From Akkermansia sp. (lineage in GTDB: Bacteria > Verrucomicrobiota > Verrucomicrobiia > Verrucomicrobiales > Akkermansiaceae), in the NCBI GenBank assembly GCA_030525455.1, contig JAUNER010000017.1:1-53874 (forward strand): a stretch of 53,874 nt of DNA, given 5' to 3'. Within the stretch, counting starts at the first letter, position 1; every line of letters starts with the position of its first letter. Positions 44,047 to 51,923 of the stretch are shown here, in pieces. The notes below the pieces were generated by a model. It was not told the origin of the DNA and made no database searches. It saw only the letters and a program-made list of their open reading frames with translations. Made by a program: the position numbers and the translations under genes.

Positions 44047-44088
44047 AGGAAGCTCTTTCCTCTTACAGAAAAGAGCTTCCTTTTTTTT
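44047..44088 (+). terminator. Rho-independent terminator after the phage-like plus-strand genes
   Basis: AGGAAGCTCTTT (44047-44058) pairs perfectly with AAAGAGCTTCCT (44070-44081) around an 11-nt loop; eight T residues follow the CC. It lies 91 bp after the stop at 43955. Confidence 0.9.
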
Positions 44089-44113
44089 CATCGCAACAAG
44101 AAGTATCTCTCAC

Positions 44114-44647
44114 TTAACGTAAGAGAAAATACAACCCCATATAAATTTTCGGGTCTACCACCTTCCCTTCCAGCATCTGTGTGGCAAGCCACGCCTCAAC
44201 TTCAGCTAAGGGCACACGATGAACCCTTATATCCTCTGCTTCCACTCCTCCGCCCTCTGTGACTTTCGTTAACTTTCGAGCAAGGAAAAAAGAAACCATC
44301 TCTGTTGTCAATCCCGGCGACGATGGACCAGTAAGCAAATAAGTCCACTCTGCCGCAGAATAACCGGCCTCTTCCAATAATTCACGCTGAGCAGATTCTA
44401 AGGCACTTTCCTCACCCTCATCCCCCGAAATCCCCGCTGGCAAACCAATAGTATATGCATGTAAAGGCACTCGATATTCCTCCACCAGCAGTAATTCATC
44501 CTCCGGTGTCACCGCAATAATCATCACCGCACCATTCGCATTCACTCGCTGTACATACTCCCAGCGTCCTTCCTTTAGTAATTCCAGAAATTTTCCCTTC
44601 GACATCGTCTCCACAGACCCACTATTTGATAATTGATGATGAAGCAT
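44114..44647 (-). CDS. Nudix hydrolase, ADP-ribose pyrophosphatase-like
   Basis: A 177-residue Nudix protein. The Nudix box is complete: G-x5-E-x7-REL-x-EE-x-G in GISGDEGEESALESAQRELL followed by EEAGY. Upstream LLLVEEYRVPLHAYTIGLPA is the arrangement of ADP-ribose/sugar-nucleotide pyrophosphatases (NudF type), which hydrolyse ADP-ribose to AMP and ribose phosphate. Starts at 44647 or at the internal ATG 44605 (MSKGKFLELL); the second gives a more usual N-terminus. It is divergent from dnaA. Confidence 0.85.
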   Translation of the reverse strand: MLHHQLSNSGSVETMSKGKFLELLKEGRWEYVQRVNANGAVMIIAVTPEDELLLVEEYRVPLHAYTIGLPAGISGDEGEESALESAQRELLEEAGYSAAEWTYLLTGPSSPGLTTEMVSFFLARKLTKVTEGGGVEAEDIRVHRVPLAEVEAWLATQMLEGKVVDPKIYMGLYFLLR

Positions 44648-45139
44648 ATCACTATATTAGCACTCCGATTTTATAGGTCAATCGACTAGTTATTCACATT
44701 TTATTCATATTTTTATCTAATCCATTGAAATGTAGGATTTCACAAAATATTCACAAGTTACCGACAATAATAAAAAGCTATAACACATTGACCATAAAAG
44801 AAAGTCTGCTTGATGAAAACTTGATAATAAAGAAGAGTGAAGTATTCGAAAAATCAAGTAGAAAAATAATTTTTCCGTGGAACGTTTGTAGAACGCGGAA
44901 TTCAAAAGGGTGGAAAAAAAGATGCGGAAAAAGATATTTTTTTTTTGGAGGGAGTCTAGTACTTTTTGCCTCCGACACGACCGAAAGGGAGACTGCCAAA
45001 GATGCCGGAATGAGTTCTGCACACAGTCACCCAAAATGAGCCAAGAGCAGAAAGGGAAGCCCGCCAAAAAGGAAGCCCCAAAGAAATAGCGGAACGGACA
45101 GGACGTGGCTAACAACACACACAAAATTTTTCAAAGGAA
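44648..45139. other. Intergenic region upstream of dnaA with DnaA-box-like sequences
   Basis: A 492-bp space with no convincing gene; long open frames on both strands here are low-complexity and lack family features. A perfect TTATTCACA box is at 44690-44698, followed by one-mismatch versions TTATTCATA (44701-44709) and ATATTCACA (44747-44755), in an AT-rich stretch. This fits dnaA autoregulation or an origin. A 17-codon Lys-rich frame (MSQEQKGKPAKKEAPKK, 45036-45089) sits in the presumed leader and might be a leader peptide, without a ribosome-binding site. A run of ten T residues lies near 44937-44946. Confidence 0.5.
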
Positions 45140-46510
45140 ATGACAAATCACTCAGAAGTCTCACACGTATGGGCAAAGATAAAGGGGGAACTACACAGCC
45201 TTTTATCTAAGTCATCATACGACAACATCGTACCACAGCTCGACTTGATAGCTGACGATGGACAAACCTTAACTCTGCTAGTCAGCGACATCATGCAGAA
45301 GTTTTGGATAGAGACAAACTATGAATCCGTAATCAAACAAGCGGCACTTCTCGCTACAGGTGCTCCGCGTGCACTAATCTTTGAAGCAGGTGACGAGCAA
45401 GTCCCCCATCACGAAGAAGCACCGAGCCAAGAAGAAAAGGCTCAAAAACCGGCACAAGCAACGCCAATAGCGAAGCCTGTAGCTTCTGCCCCTAAACAGA
45501 TCAATTACACATTCGAAACCTTTGTAGAATATCCCCAAAATAGTTTTGCTCTCAAAGCCTGCCAGAAGCTTGCAGAAGGCGAAAGCAAACTTCTGTTTAA
45601 TCCACTCTACATTTACGGCAAATCCGGGGTTGGCAAATCGCATCTGCTGAAAGCCCTAGCACATGAATTCGCAAAACAAAACCAACACGCTAATGTTATA
45701 TTAGTAACAGGCGAGCAGTTTTCAAACGAATTCATTGAAGCCTCACGCACGCAAAACTTCAACAAACTACGCCGTAAATACCGCAAAGCCGACCTCTTAT
45801 TAGTAGACGATTTCCAATTCTTAGCAGGTAAAGAAAAAACACTCGAAGAGTTCTATCATACGCTAAGTGCCCTCCAAAATGCCCACAAAACTATCGTCCT
45901 CTGTGCTGATAGTGCATCGTGTGACATTGAAAAGCTTGATTCTAAATTTGTTTCACGCATTGAATCCGGTTTGACTGTCGAACTTCTATTACCTGACTAC
46001 GAAGACCGGCTCCAAATCCTCATCGAAAAACGCGACCGTGCCAAAATGGAAGTGTCTGATGAAGTGTTGGAATTCATCGCCCGAAACATCCAACGAAGCA
46101 TCAGCCGTTTAGAAGGTGCTCTCATTCGCGTCGCTACATTCACCGCTCTTGCCGGGAAAAACATTAAACCGGAACAAGTAAACCACATTCTACGGGACGT
46201 ATTACGCGAAGAATCCACTCGCATTCTATCCGTCGAAAGCATTCAGAAACGTGTAGCAGACTACTATGAGCTTAAGGTATCTGACCTTACCGGTAAGCGT
46301 CGCCCCAATAGCATCGCTTTCCCCCGACAAATTGCCATGTACCTAAGCCGCAAGCTCACAAACAATTCTTTAAAAGACATCGGCATGGCATTTGGCGGTC
46401 GTGACCACGGCACTGTCATTCATGCCAATAAACTCATTAGCTCACGCATTGCCGAAGATACACGTATTCGCGACGTGGTCAATCACTTAGAAGAGTTGTT
46501 AAAAGCATAA
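45140..46510 (+). CDS. dnaA: Chromosomal replication initiator protein DnaA
   Basis: A 456-residue DnaA. Domain I (~1-75) begins HVWAKIKGELHSLLSKSSYD; domain II is a short Glu/Pro/Ala linker; domain III is AAA+ with NSFALKACQKLAE, Walker A GKSGVGKS (160-167), Walker B LLVDDFQFL and the Arg-finger region SRIESGLTVELL; domain IV has the DNA-binding signature GGRDHGTVIHANKLI (~419-433). AAAGGA lies one base before the ATG, closer than ideal. dnaN is not adjacent, so the classical dnaA-dnaN-recF order is broken. It opens origins by binding DnaA boxes. Confidence 0.95.
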   Translation: MTNHSEVSHVWAKIKGELHSLLSKSSYDNIVPQLDLIADDGQTLTLLVSDIMQKFWIETNYESVIKQAALLATGAPRALIFEAGDEQVPHHEEAPSQEEKAQKPAQATPIAKPVASAPKQINYTFETFVEYPQNSFALKACQKLAEGESKLLFNPLYIYGKSGVGKSHLLKALAHEFAKQNQHANVILVTGEQFSNEFIEASRTQNFNKLRRKYRKADLLLVDDFQFLAGKEKTLEEFYHTLSALQNAHKTIVLCADSASCDIEKLDSKFVSRIESGLTVELLLPDYEDRLQILIEKRDRAKMEVSDEVLEFIARNIQRSISRLEGALIRVATFTALAGKNIKPEQVNHILRDVLREESTRILSVESIQKRVADYYELKVSDLTGKRRPNSIAFPRQIAMYLSRKLTNNSLKDIGMAFGGRDHGTVIHANKLISSRIAEDTRIRDVVNHLEELLKA

Positions 46511-46539
46511 TTCCGCCGACAAAAACTCGATTTACACAC

Positions 46540-46580
46540 AGCCACTTGCCCCGACTTCCGCTCGGCAAGTGGCTTTCTTA
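46540..46580 (+). terminator. Rho-independent terminator after dnaA
   Basis: AGCCACTTGCC (46540-46550) pairs with GGCAAGTGGCT (46564-46574), an 11-bp stem with a 13-nt loop, followed by a T-rich stretch (TTTCTTATTT). Confidence 0.82.
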
Positions 46581-46682
46581 TTTAATAAAATAGCATCACC
46601 CCACCCATATTCTACCTTTACCACACAAGAATCCTGATTCGTCCTTGCTAAACAATGGTAAATTTGGCACTATGAAAAAGTC

Positions 46683-47846
46683 ATGAAAGCACTTTTTTCT
46701 CTCGGACTTGTAGCACTACTCAGCATGGGGCAATTTAGCAATGCCCAGCAAATGGACGTTGAAGATAAGAAAAAGCTCATCAAAGAACTTAACCAACTCC
46801 TCAATTCAAGCCTATCCGCAGAGGCAAAAATCCTCAATATGGCCATAGCCAAGCTATCTGCCGCAGGTCGTGACCCCGGTGCCGCTTATGATTTATTTGT
46901 TAAATCTAAAGAACTCACCGTAGAACAGGAAAAAGAAAAAAACAAAACCCGTGGACGAAGTGCCAAAGCTAGCAATCAAGCCATGAAAGAATGGCGTGAA
47001 AGAGAAGCTAAAAAATACCAAGACCGAAATGTCAGAAAAGGGTTAATGTTGCAATTTCAATGGACGGCATTAGTTCTTAAAGCAAGACTAAAAGAAAACC
47101 AGCTCAAATCCACCTCAACGAATGACGAAGAAACCATCAATCTGACGGAATTCCAAAAACCGGCACTCGATTTATTGACCGCTTTCACATCTGCTTGTAG
47201 CGACCCCAATTTCGTTAGAGCAGAATACGGGAGCATCGCTGGTGCCAACATAGCCGTTCGTTCTACCTTTAGCTCAGAAGTTGGGCAAGCCCTCGGCATT
47301 GACGGTTTAGAGTGTCAATCATTTCCCAGCACCATGACAAATCGCAAAGAAATTTTCGATAAACTCTTCTTTGCAGAATACAAAAAAACACTCAATGCCT
47401 CTGGCTTGCGTACCGCTTGGAATAAACTTATCTCTCTTGAAGTCAATAATCAAAAAGTACATTCTGTCCTAGAAACAGGTAAGCGTTCCGGCATCCAAGG
47501 CAGAATTGCCAATGCCTCAGAAGATAGTTTTGACGAAAACGCTACAAACTACATCGCCACCCTACGTTGGCAATGCGAAGTCGATTGCTTTGAATTGGGC
47601 GACCAATTCGTATCTACGCAAAACATGATGAAACTTATCAAATCATCTCGTAACCCGTCTCAACGAGAACAAATGATTAGAAGCCTAAAAAACATTCTCG
47701 TTAAAAGCTTAGCCGCACCGGAACAAGAAACAGACAACGCTTCTCAAGGCGAACCTGATATAGAAGGCGATAGACTCGACGAACCCACCCACACAGCTAA
47801 ACCGACCAAAAAGAAATCAGACGTCGATTTCTTTGATGATATGTAA
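46683..47846 (+). CDS. Secreted hypothetical protein, helical
   Basis: A 387-residue protein with a clear signal peptide (MKALFSLGLVALLSMGQFSN, cleaved near NAQ). The mature part is charged and mostly helical: VEDKKKLIKELNQLLNSSLS, KSKELTVEQEKEKNKTRG, then a compact central domain with LTEFQKPALDLLTAFTSACS and a Cys pair in LRWQCEVDCFELGDQF. The tail is acidic and disordered, ending KKKSDVDFFDDM. No family is recognised; the location should be periplasmic or extracellular. It lies 21 bp before the PfkB gene on the same strand, so they may be co-transcribed without an obvious functional link. Confidence 0.75.
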   Translation: MKALFSLGLVALLSMGQFSNAQQMDVEDKKKLIKELNQLLNSSLSAEAKILNMAIAKLSAAGRDPGAAYDLFVKSKELTVEQEKEKNKTRGRSAKASNQAMKEWREREAKKYQDRNVRKGLMLQFQWTALVLKARLKENQLKSTSTNDEETINLTEFQKPALDLLTAFTSACSDPNFVRAEYGSIAGANIAVRSTFSSEVGQALGIDGLECQSFPSTMTNRKEIFDKLFFAEYKKTLNASGLRTAWNKLISLEVNNQKVHSVLETGKRSGIQGRIANASEDSFDENATNYIATLRWQCEVDCFELGDQFVSTQNMMKLIKSSRNPSQREQMIRSLKNILVKSLAAPEQETDNASQGEPDIEGDRLDEPTHTAKPTKKKSDVDFFDDM

Positions 47847-47867
47847 ACCGTTTGTTTCGTTTTACTT

Positions 47868-48815
47868 ATGTCTCAGCCAATACTTGTTTCAGGCACCATT
47901 GGGATAGATACCATTATCACCCCATACGCAAAAGCCAATCAAGTACTAGGGGGCTCTGCCTCCTTTGCCTCAGTAGCGGCCTTGCTATTTGCTGAAAAAG
48001 TAGACATTGTAAGCATTATCGGCTCAGATTTCCCTAAGCAATTTGAAGACGCATTATTAGCCAAAGGTGTGGCATTTACCGGAGTTGAAAGAACTCCCGG
48101 GGCATCATTTTCATGGACCGGCGAATACTTCGACAACATGAATAAACGCCGTACAGTATGTGCAAACGATTCCGTCATGGTTGAATGGGACGTCAAGGTT
48201 CCTACAAACTTACAGCAACACCCTATCCTCGTTTGTTGTTGCATGGTTCCTGCTCAGCAATTAAAGTGTATAGCCCAATGCCCCGAGGCACGCTTAGTTT
48301 TATCTGACTCCATGGACAAATGGTTGCGAAAGCAACCGGAAATGCTAGACGCCGTCATTTCTCGCTCTCACATCACCATGATGAATGAGGATGAGGCTAA
48401 AGAATATGCAAAAGCCGCAACCATCACCGATGCCGGTGAATACCTGCTCTCAAAAGGAGCGGTATATGCCATTATCAAACAAGGGGAATATGGAGCTACT
48501 CTATTTGGAAAACAAGCAGACGGGAACTTACATATCTTCCGCTGTCCGGCTTATCCCTTAAAATCGCTCGTCGACCCCACAGGTGCAGGCGATACATTCC
48601 TTGGAGCCATGGCCGGCTATTTATCCACCCTCTCGCCAGGACAATTACCCAATTTTGAAGAAATGAAACGAGGGGTTATCTATGGTACCATAGCCGCATC
48701 ATTTACCTGCGAATCTTTTGCCGCAGATTCTTTGCTATCAATGACTCCTACTACATTCCGCTCACGATTACAGGAATACTTAGAAATTTGCTCACTACCC
48801 GAGTTTACAGAATAA
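47868..48815 (+). CDS. PfkB-family carbohydrate/nucleoside kinase
   Basis: A 315-residue ribokinase-fold kinase. The N-terminal glycine motif is VLGGSASFASVAALLF, and the C-terminal PfkB signature with the catalytic Asp is DPTGAGDTFLGAMAGYL. The central part (SMDKWLRKQPEMLDAVISRS followed by HITMMNEDEAKEYA) contains the N-x-x-E type Mg/phosphate segment. Its overall look (SGTIGIDTIITPYAK) resembles adenosine-kinase-like or sugar kinases; the substrate cannot be decided. It ends before the hydrogenase promoter region. Confidence 0.85.
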   Translation: MSQPILVSGTIGIDTIITPYAKANQVLGGSASFASVAALLFAEKVDIVSIIGSDFPKQFEDALLAKGVAFTGVERTPGASFSWTGEYFDNMNKRRTVCANDSVMVEWDVKVPTNLQQHPILVCCCMVPAQQLKCIAQCPEARLVLSDSMDKWLRKQPEMLDAVISRSHITMMNEDEAKEYAKAATITDAGEYLLSKGAVYAIIKQGEYGATLFGKQADGNLHIFRCPAYPLKSLVDPTGAGDTFLGAMAGYLSTLSPGQLPNFEEMKRGVIYGTIAASFTCESFAADSLLSMTPTTFRSRLQEYLEICSLPEFTE

Positions 48816-48874
48816 AAAATTTGCACCTTTCGGGAATAATCTGACAAATCTCCATAAATTTCTGTTATTTATTA

Positions 48875-48902
48875 TTGGCATTTCTGAAAAAAGTAATAAA
48901 AT
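48875..48902 (+). promoter_or_regulatory. Possible sigma-70 promoter of the hydrogenase operon
   Basis: TTGGCA (48875-48880) and TAAAAT (48897-48902) are separated by 16 nt; transcription would begin near 48909, 18 bp before the small-subunit ATG. The sequence around TTGGCA lacks the downstream GC expected for a sigma-54 site. Confidence 0.4.
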
Positions 48903-48926
48903 AGTGACTAATCAGATAGCCAATCC

Positions 48927-50147
48927 ATGAATTCATCGGAACCAACTTCATTTAAGGATGCTGAAGAACGCTCTTTGAACCAAGAGATTGTCACCTCTTG
49001 GAAACCAAACGAAACGTTAGGCGAACATTTGGAGCGACGTGGCGTAAGTCGTCGTGAATTTAACAAATGGTGCTTGAAAATGATTTCCCTCATGGGGGTT
49101 GCCATGGCGGCTGGCGGGAGCTCAAATGCCCAAGAAATCGCCAACCAAATAGCCGCTCTCAAAAGACCCGTTGTCGTTTGGCTTCAGCTCCAAGAGTGTA
49201 CAGGCTGTTTAGAAAGTGCCATCAGAAGTTACAATGAAGAAATAGGTGACCTCGTCCTAAGCTCTATTTCTATCCCTTATGTGGAATTACTCATGGCTCC
49301 GTCCGGTGATGCTGCTAATAAAGCATTAGAAGAAGCCATCAAAGAGCCCCACATCCTCGTTGTCAATGGCTCAATCCCGAAAAATGATGATGGTATCTAC
49401 TGCACCATCGCCGGGGAAACTTCTGAAGAATTGCTACGTAGATGTGCAGAAAATGCCACTCATATTCTGGCGGTTGGTTCCTGTGCTTACTATGGTTCCG
49501 TCCAAGCCGCTCGACCAAACCCGACCGGAGCCGTGGGCGTCAGAGATATTTTAACTGATAAAATTGTCGTCAATGTTCCGGGATGCCCCCCCATTGGCGA
49601 TGTCATAACGGCGGTGCTGATGTACATCCTCACCTTTAACCGCACACCGGAATGCGACCGCGAGGGACGTCCACTCATGGCATATAGTACACGCATTCAC
49701 AATAATTGCCAGAGGCGAGCCCACTTTGATGCCGGGCAATTCGTCAATAGCTTCGACGATGATAATGCGAAAAAAGGTTACTGTCTCTACAAAGTTGGCT
49801 GTAAAGGTCCCAACTGTTTTTCACCCTGCCCTATCCTCAAATGGAATGGCGGGGTTAGCTTCCCCATTCAGGCAGGGCATCCATGTATCGGGTGTACAGA
49901 GCTTCACTTCTTCGACCGCATGACTCCGTTTTATAAAACCCTGCCGAATGTCAATGGGTTCGGTGTGGAAGGTGTGGCCAACGTCATTGGTGCTGTGGGG
50001 GTGGCAGGTGCCGGAGCCGCCATTGCCGCACACGCCATTGGCTCGATGATTCATTATAAACAACAGCACATGAAAGAAGAAGCCAACGTTTCTCTCCCTG
50101 CCTTTGGTGATGCTCCCGGTGCTCCGGATAAAGAATTTAAAGAATAA
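48927..50147 (+). CDS. hyaA: [NiFe] hydrogenase small subunit, group 1 uptake type
   Basis: A 406-residue iron-sulfur subunit carrying electrons from the NiFe site. The twin-arginine motif SRREFNKW (41-48) with the following hydrophobic stretch marks Tat export; ~40 extra residues precede it. Proximal 4Fe-4S ligands: Cys91 and Cys94 (CTGC), Cys186, Cys220. Distal cluster: His258, Cys261, Cys286, Cys292. Medial 3Fe-4S cluster: Cys301, Cys320, Cys323 (HPCIGC). The C-terminal hydrophobic helix (VANVIGAVGVAGAGAAIAAH) anchors it to the membrane, as in HyaA/HupS. It opens an operon with large subunit, cytochrome b, protease and hypA. The six-cysteine oxygen-tolerant proximal pattern is not seen, so it is likely a standard anaerobic or oxygen-sensitive enzyme. 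Confidence 0.94.
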   Translation: MNSSEPTSFKDAEERSLNQEIVTSWKPNETLGEHLERRGVSRREFNKWCLKMISLMGVAMAAGGSSNAQEIANQIAALKRPVVVWLQLQECTGCLESAIRSYNEEIGDLVLSSISIPYVELLMAPSGDAANKALEEAIKEPHILVVNGSIPKNDDGIYCTIAGETSEELLRRCAENATHILAVGSCAYYGSVQAARPNPTGAVGVRDILTDKIVVNVPGCPPIGDVITAVLMYILTFNRTPECDREGRPLMAYSTRIHNNCQRRAHFDAGQFVNSFDDDNAKKGYCLYKVGCKGPNCFSPCPILKWNGGVSFPIQAGHPCIGCTELHFFDRMTPFYKTLPNVNGFGVEGVANVIGAVGVAGAGAAIAAHAIGSMIHYKQQHMKEEANVSLPAFGDAPGAPDKEFKE

Positions 50148-50165
50148 TCAGCTTATTTTCAAATC

Positions 50166-51923
50166 ATGTCCTCATACACTTCTGCCAATGTCCCGGAATC
50201 TAAACGTGTCGTTATCGACCCGGTTACTCGCATTGAAGGGCACTTGCGATTAGAAATTGAAGCCGGAGACGGTGTAATTCAAAATGCATGGACCTCAACC
50301 ACACAATACCGTGGCATCGAGCTCATTGCTTGCAAACGCGACCCTCGTGATGTTTGGGCATTTGTTGAACGCATTTGTGGTGTTTGCACAGGCACACACG
50401 CCATCGCCGCACTAGCTGCTGTAGAAGATGCTCTACAGTACCCCGTTCCTGTCCAAGCTCGACTCATGAGAGACCTCATTAGTGGGGCATTAGGCATTCA
50501 GGATCACGTTATCCACTTTTATCAACTCCAGGCATTAGACTGGGTAGATGTCGTTTCTGCATTAAAAGCAGACCCTCATGAGACATCTAAACTAGCCCAA
50601 TCGTTATCTGACTGGCCACTTTCCTCAGCCGGCTACTTTGCAAATGTTCAGAAAAAGCTCAAGGACTCCATTGCCAATGGTCAGTATTCTATTTTTACCA
50701 ACGGCTACTGGGGGCACCCTGCTTACAAACTCCCGCCGGAAGTCAACCTCCTTGCCGTTGCTCACTATTTACAAGCTCTCGTTTGGCAACGCGACATGAT
50801 TAAAATCCACACCATTCTAGGGGGGAAGAACCCACACCCACACTTCCTAGTTGGTGGTATGGCCTGCTCTATTAATTTAGACAACGACCAGGCTATTAAC
50901 CAATACTCCATCAGCCATCTTAAGCAACTTGTAAAGAGTAGCCATGACTTCATTCATAAAGTGTATTATCCGGACGTTGTGGCTATTGCCGGGTTCTATA
51001 AAGATTATGCTTCCATTGGGGCATCAAACCCCAATTTATTCTGTACTGGTGACCCCGGTGAAATCAATACCGGTGTGCCTGCCGGCAAAGGCATGATTAA
51101 ACCCGGTGTCTTACTCAATGGCGATTACCACACCGTCCATGATTTCGACCAAGATAAAATTAAGGAATTTGTCACCAGTGCGTGGTATACCTACGGCACA
51201 AAGGAAGATATTGGTCTGGCTCCCTACGACGGTCAAAACATGATTGATTACACGGGACCTAAGCCACCCTATAAGTGGCTTTCTGACAATGATAAATACA
51301 CTTGGGTAAAAGCACCTCGCTACGATGGTCATGCCATGGCTGTAGGTCCCAATGCTCGCATGATGATTGGTTATGCTCAGGGGGTAGCACCCATTGTGGA
51401 AAGAGTCAATGCTGCGTGCGACCAATGGGGATTGCCTAGAGACAATGCGTTCATGAATTCCACCTTGGGGCGTGTTTATGGTAGAGCCCTAGATGCCCTC
51501 ATCAACGTTGATATGATGGTTAGCCAGCTCGATGAAATGGTAGACCGCATTCGCCATGGTGAAACATCTACCTTTAACCCCGATAAATGGGAACCCTCTA
51601 CCTGGCCAAGTTCCTGTAAAGGTGTGGGCTGGGTTGAAGCACCACGCGGTAGCCTTAGCCATTGGGTTCGTATCGAAAACGGTCAAACTATCAACTATCA
51701 GGCTGTAGTGCCAAGTACTTGGAATAGTTCCGGTAGAGATGCTCAAGGTCAAATGGGACCTTTCGAATACTCACTAGCTCATGGTGGTAATCACCCGCTT
51801 ATTGACCCAAGTCGCCCGGTTGAGCCTCTCCGTACAATTCACAGCTATGACCCATGCCAATCATGTGCTGTTCACTTATTTGACGTGGCAGGGAATCCCA
51901 TCATCACCAGACAAGACCCGTGA
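50166..51923 (+). CDS. hyaB: [NiFe] hydrogenase large subunit
   Basis: A 585-residue catalytic subunit that oxidises H2. The N-terminal L1 motif is RICGVCTGTHA (Cys71, Cys74) and the C-terminal L2 motif is DPCQSCAVH (Cys564, Cys567, His570); these four Cys hold the Ni-Fe(CN)2CO centre. Fifteen residues follow His570 and should be removed by the HyaD-type protease encoded downstream. The N-terminus VVIDPVTRIEGHLRLEIEA is typical of group 1 enzymes. The ATG is 18 bp after the small-subunit stop, and the stop overlaps the cytochrome gene by 4 nt. Confidence 0.95.
   Translation: MSSYTSANVPESKRVVIDPVTRIEGHLRLEIEAGDGVIQNAWTSTTQYRGIELIACKRDPRDVWAFVERICGVCTGTHAIAALAAVEDALQYPVPVQARLMRDLISGALGIQDHVIHFYQLQALDWVDVVSALKADPHETSKLAQSLSDWPLSSAGYFANVQKKLKDSIANGQYSIFTNGYWGHPAYKLPPEVNLLAVAHYLQALVWQRDMIKIHTILGGKNPHPHFLVGGMACSINLDNDQAINQYSISHLKQLVKSSHDFIHKVYYPDVVAIAGFYKDYASIGASNPNLFCTGDPGEINTGVPAGKGMIKPGVLLNGDYHTVHDFDQDKIKEFVTSAWYTYGTKEDIGLAPYDGQNMIDYTGPKPPYKWLSDNDKYTWVKAPRYDGHAMAVGPNARMMIGYAQGVAPIVERVNAACDQWGLPRDNAFMNSTLGRVYGRALDALINVDMMVSQLDEMVDRIRHGETSTFNPDKWEPSTWPSSCKGVGWVEAPRGSLSHWVRIENGQTINYQAVVPSTWNSSGRDAQGQMGPFEYSLAHGGNHPLIDPSRPVEPLRTIHSYDPCQSCAVHLFDVAGNPIITRQDP

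Noticed and set aside
44725..45039. 104-residue plus-strand frame upstream of dnaA
   Set aside because: No recognisable domain, passes through a run of ten T residues, and lies in the region with DnaA-box-like sequences.
44717..45124. 135-residue minus-strand frame upstream of dnaA, rich in Phe, Leu and Ser
   Set aside because: Low-complexity composition derived from A/T and A-rich purine runs on the plus strand; no helix pattern, no start signal, and it covers the likely dnaA regulatory region.
48871..48895. Sigma-54 promoter for the hydrogenase operon, common for uptake hydrogenases
   Set aside because: TTGGCA is present but the GC at -12 with the correct 10-bp spacing is missing.
48927..49150. 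Oxygen-tolerant (six-cysteine proximal cluster) hydrogenase
   Set aside because: Only the four standard proximal Cys (91, 94, 186, 220) are in place; the Cys following CTGC in oxygen-tolerant enzymes is not seen.
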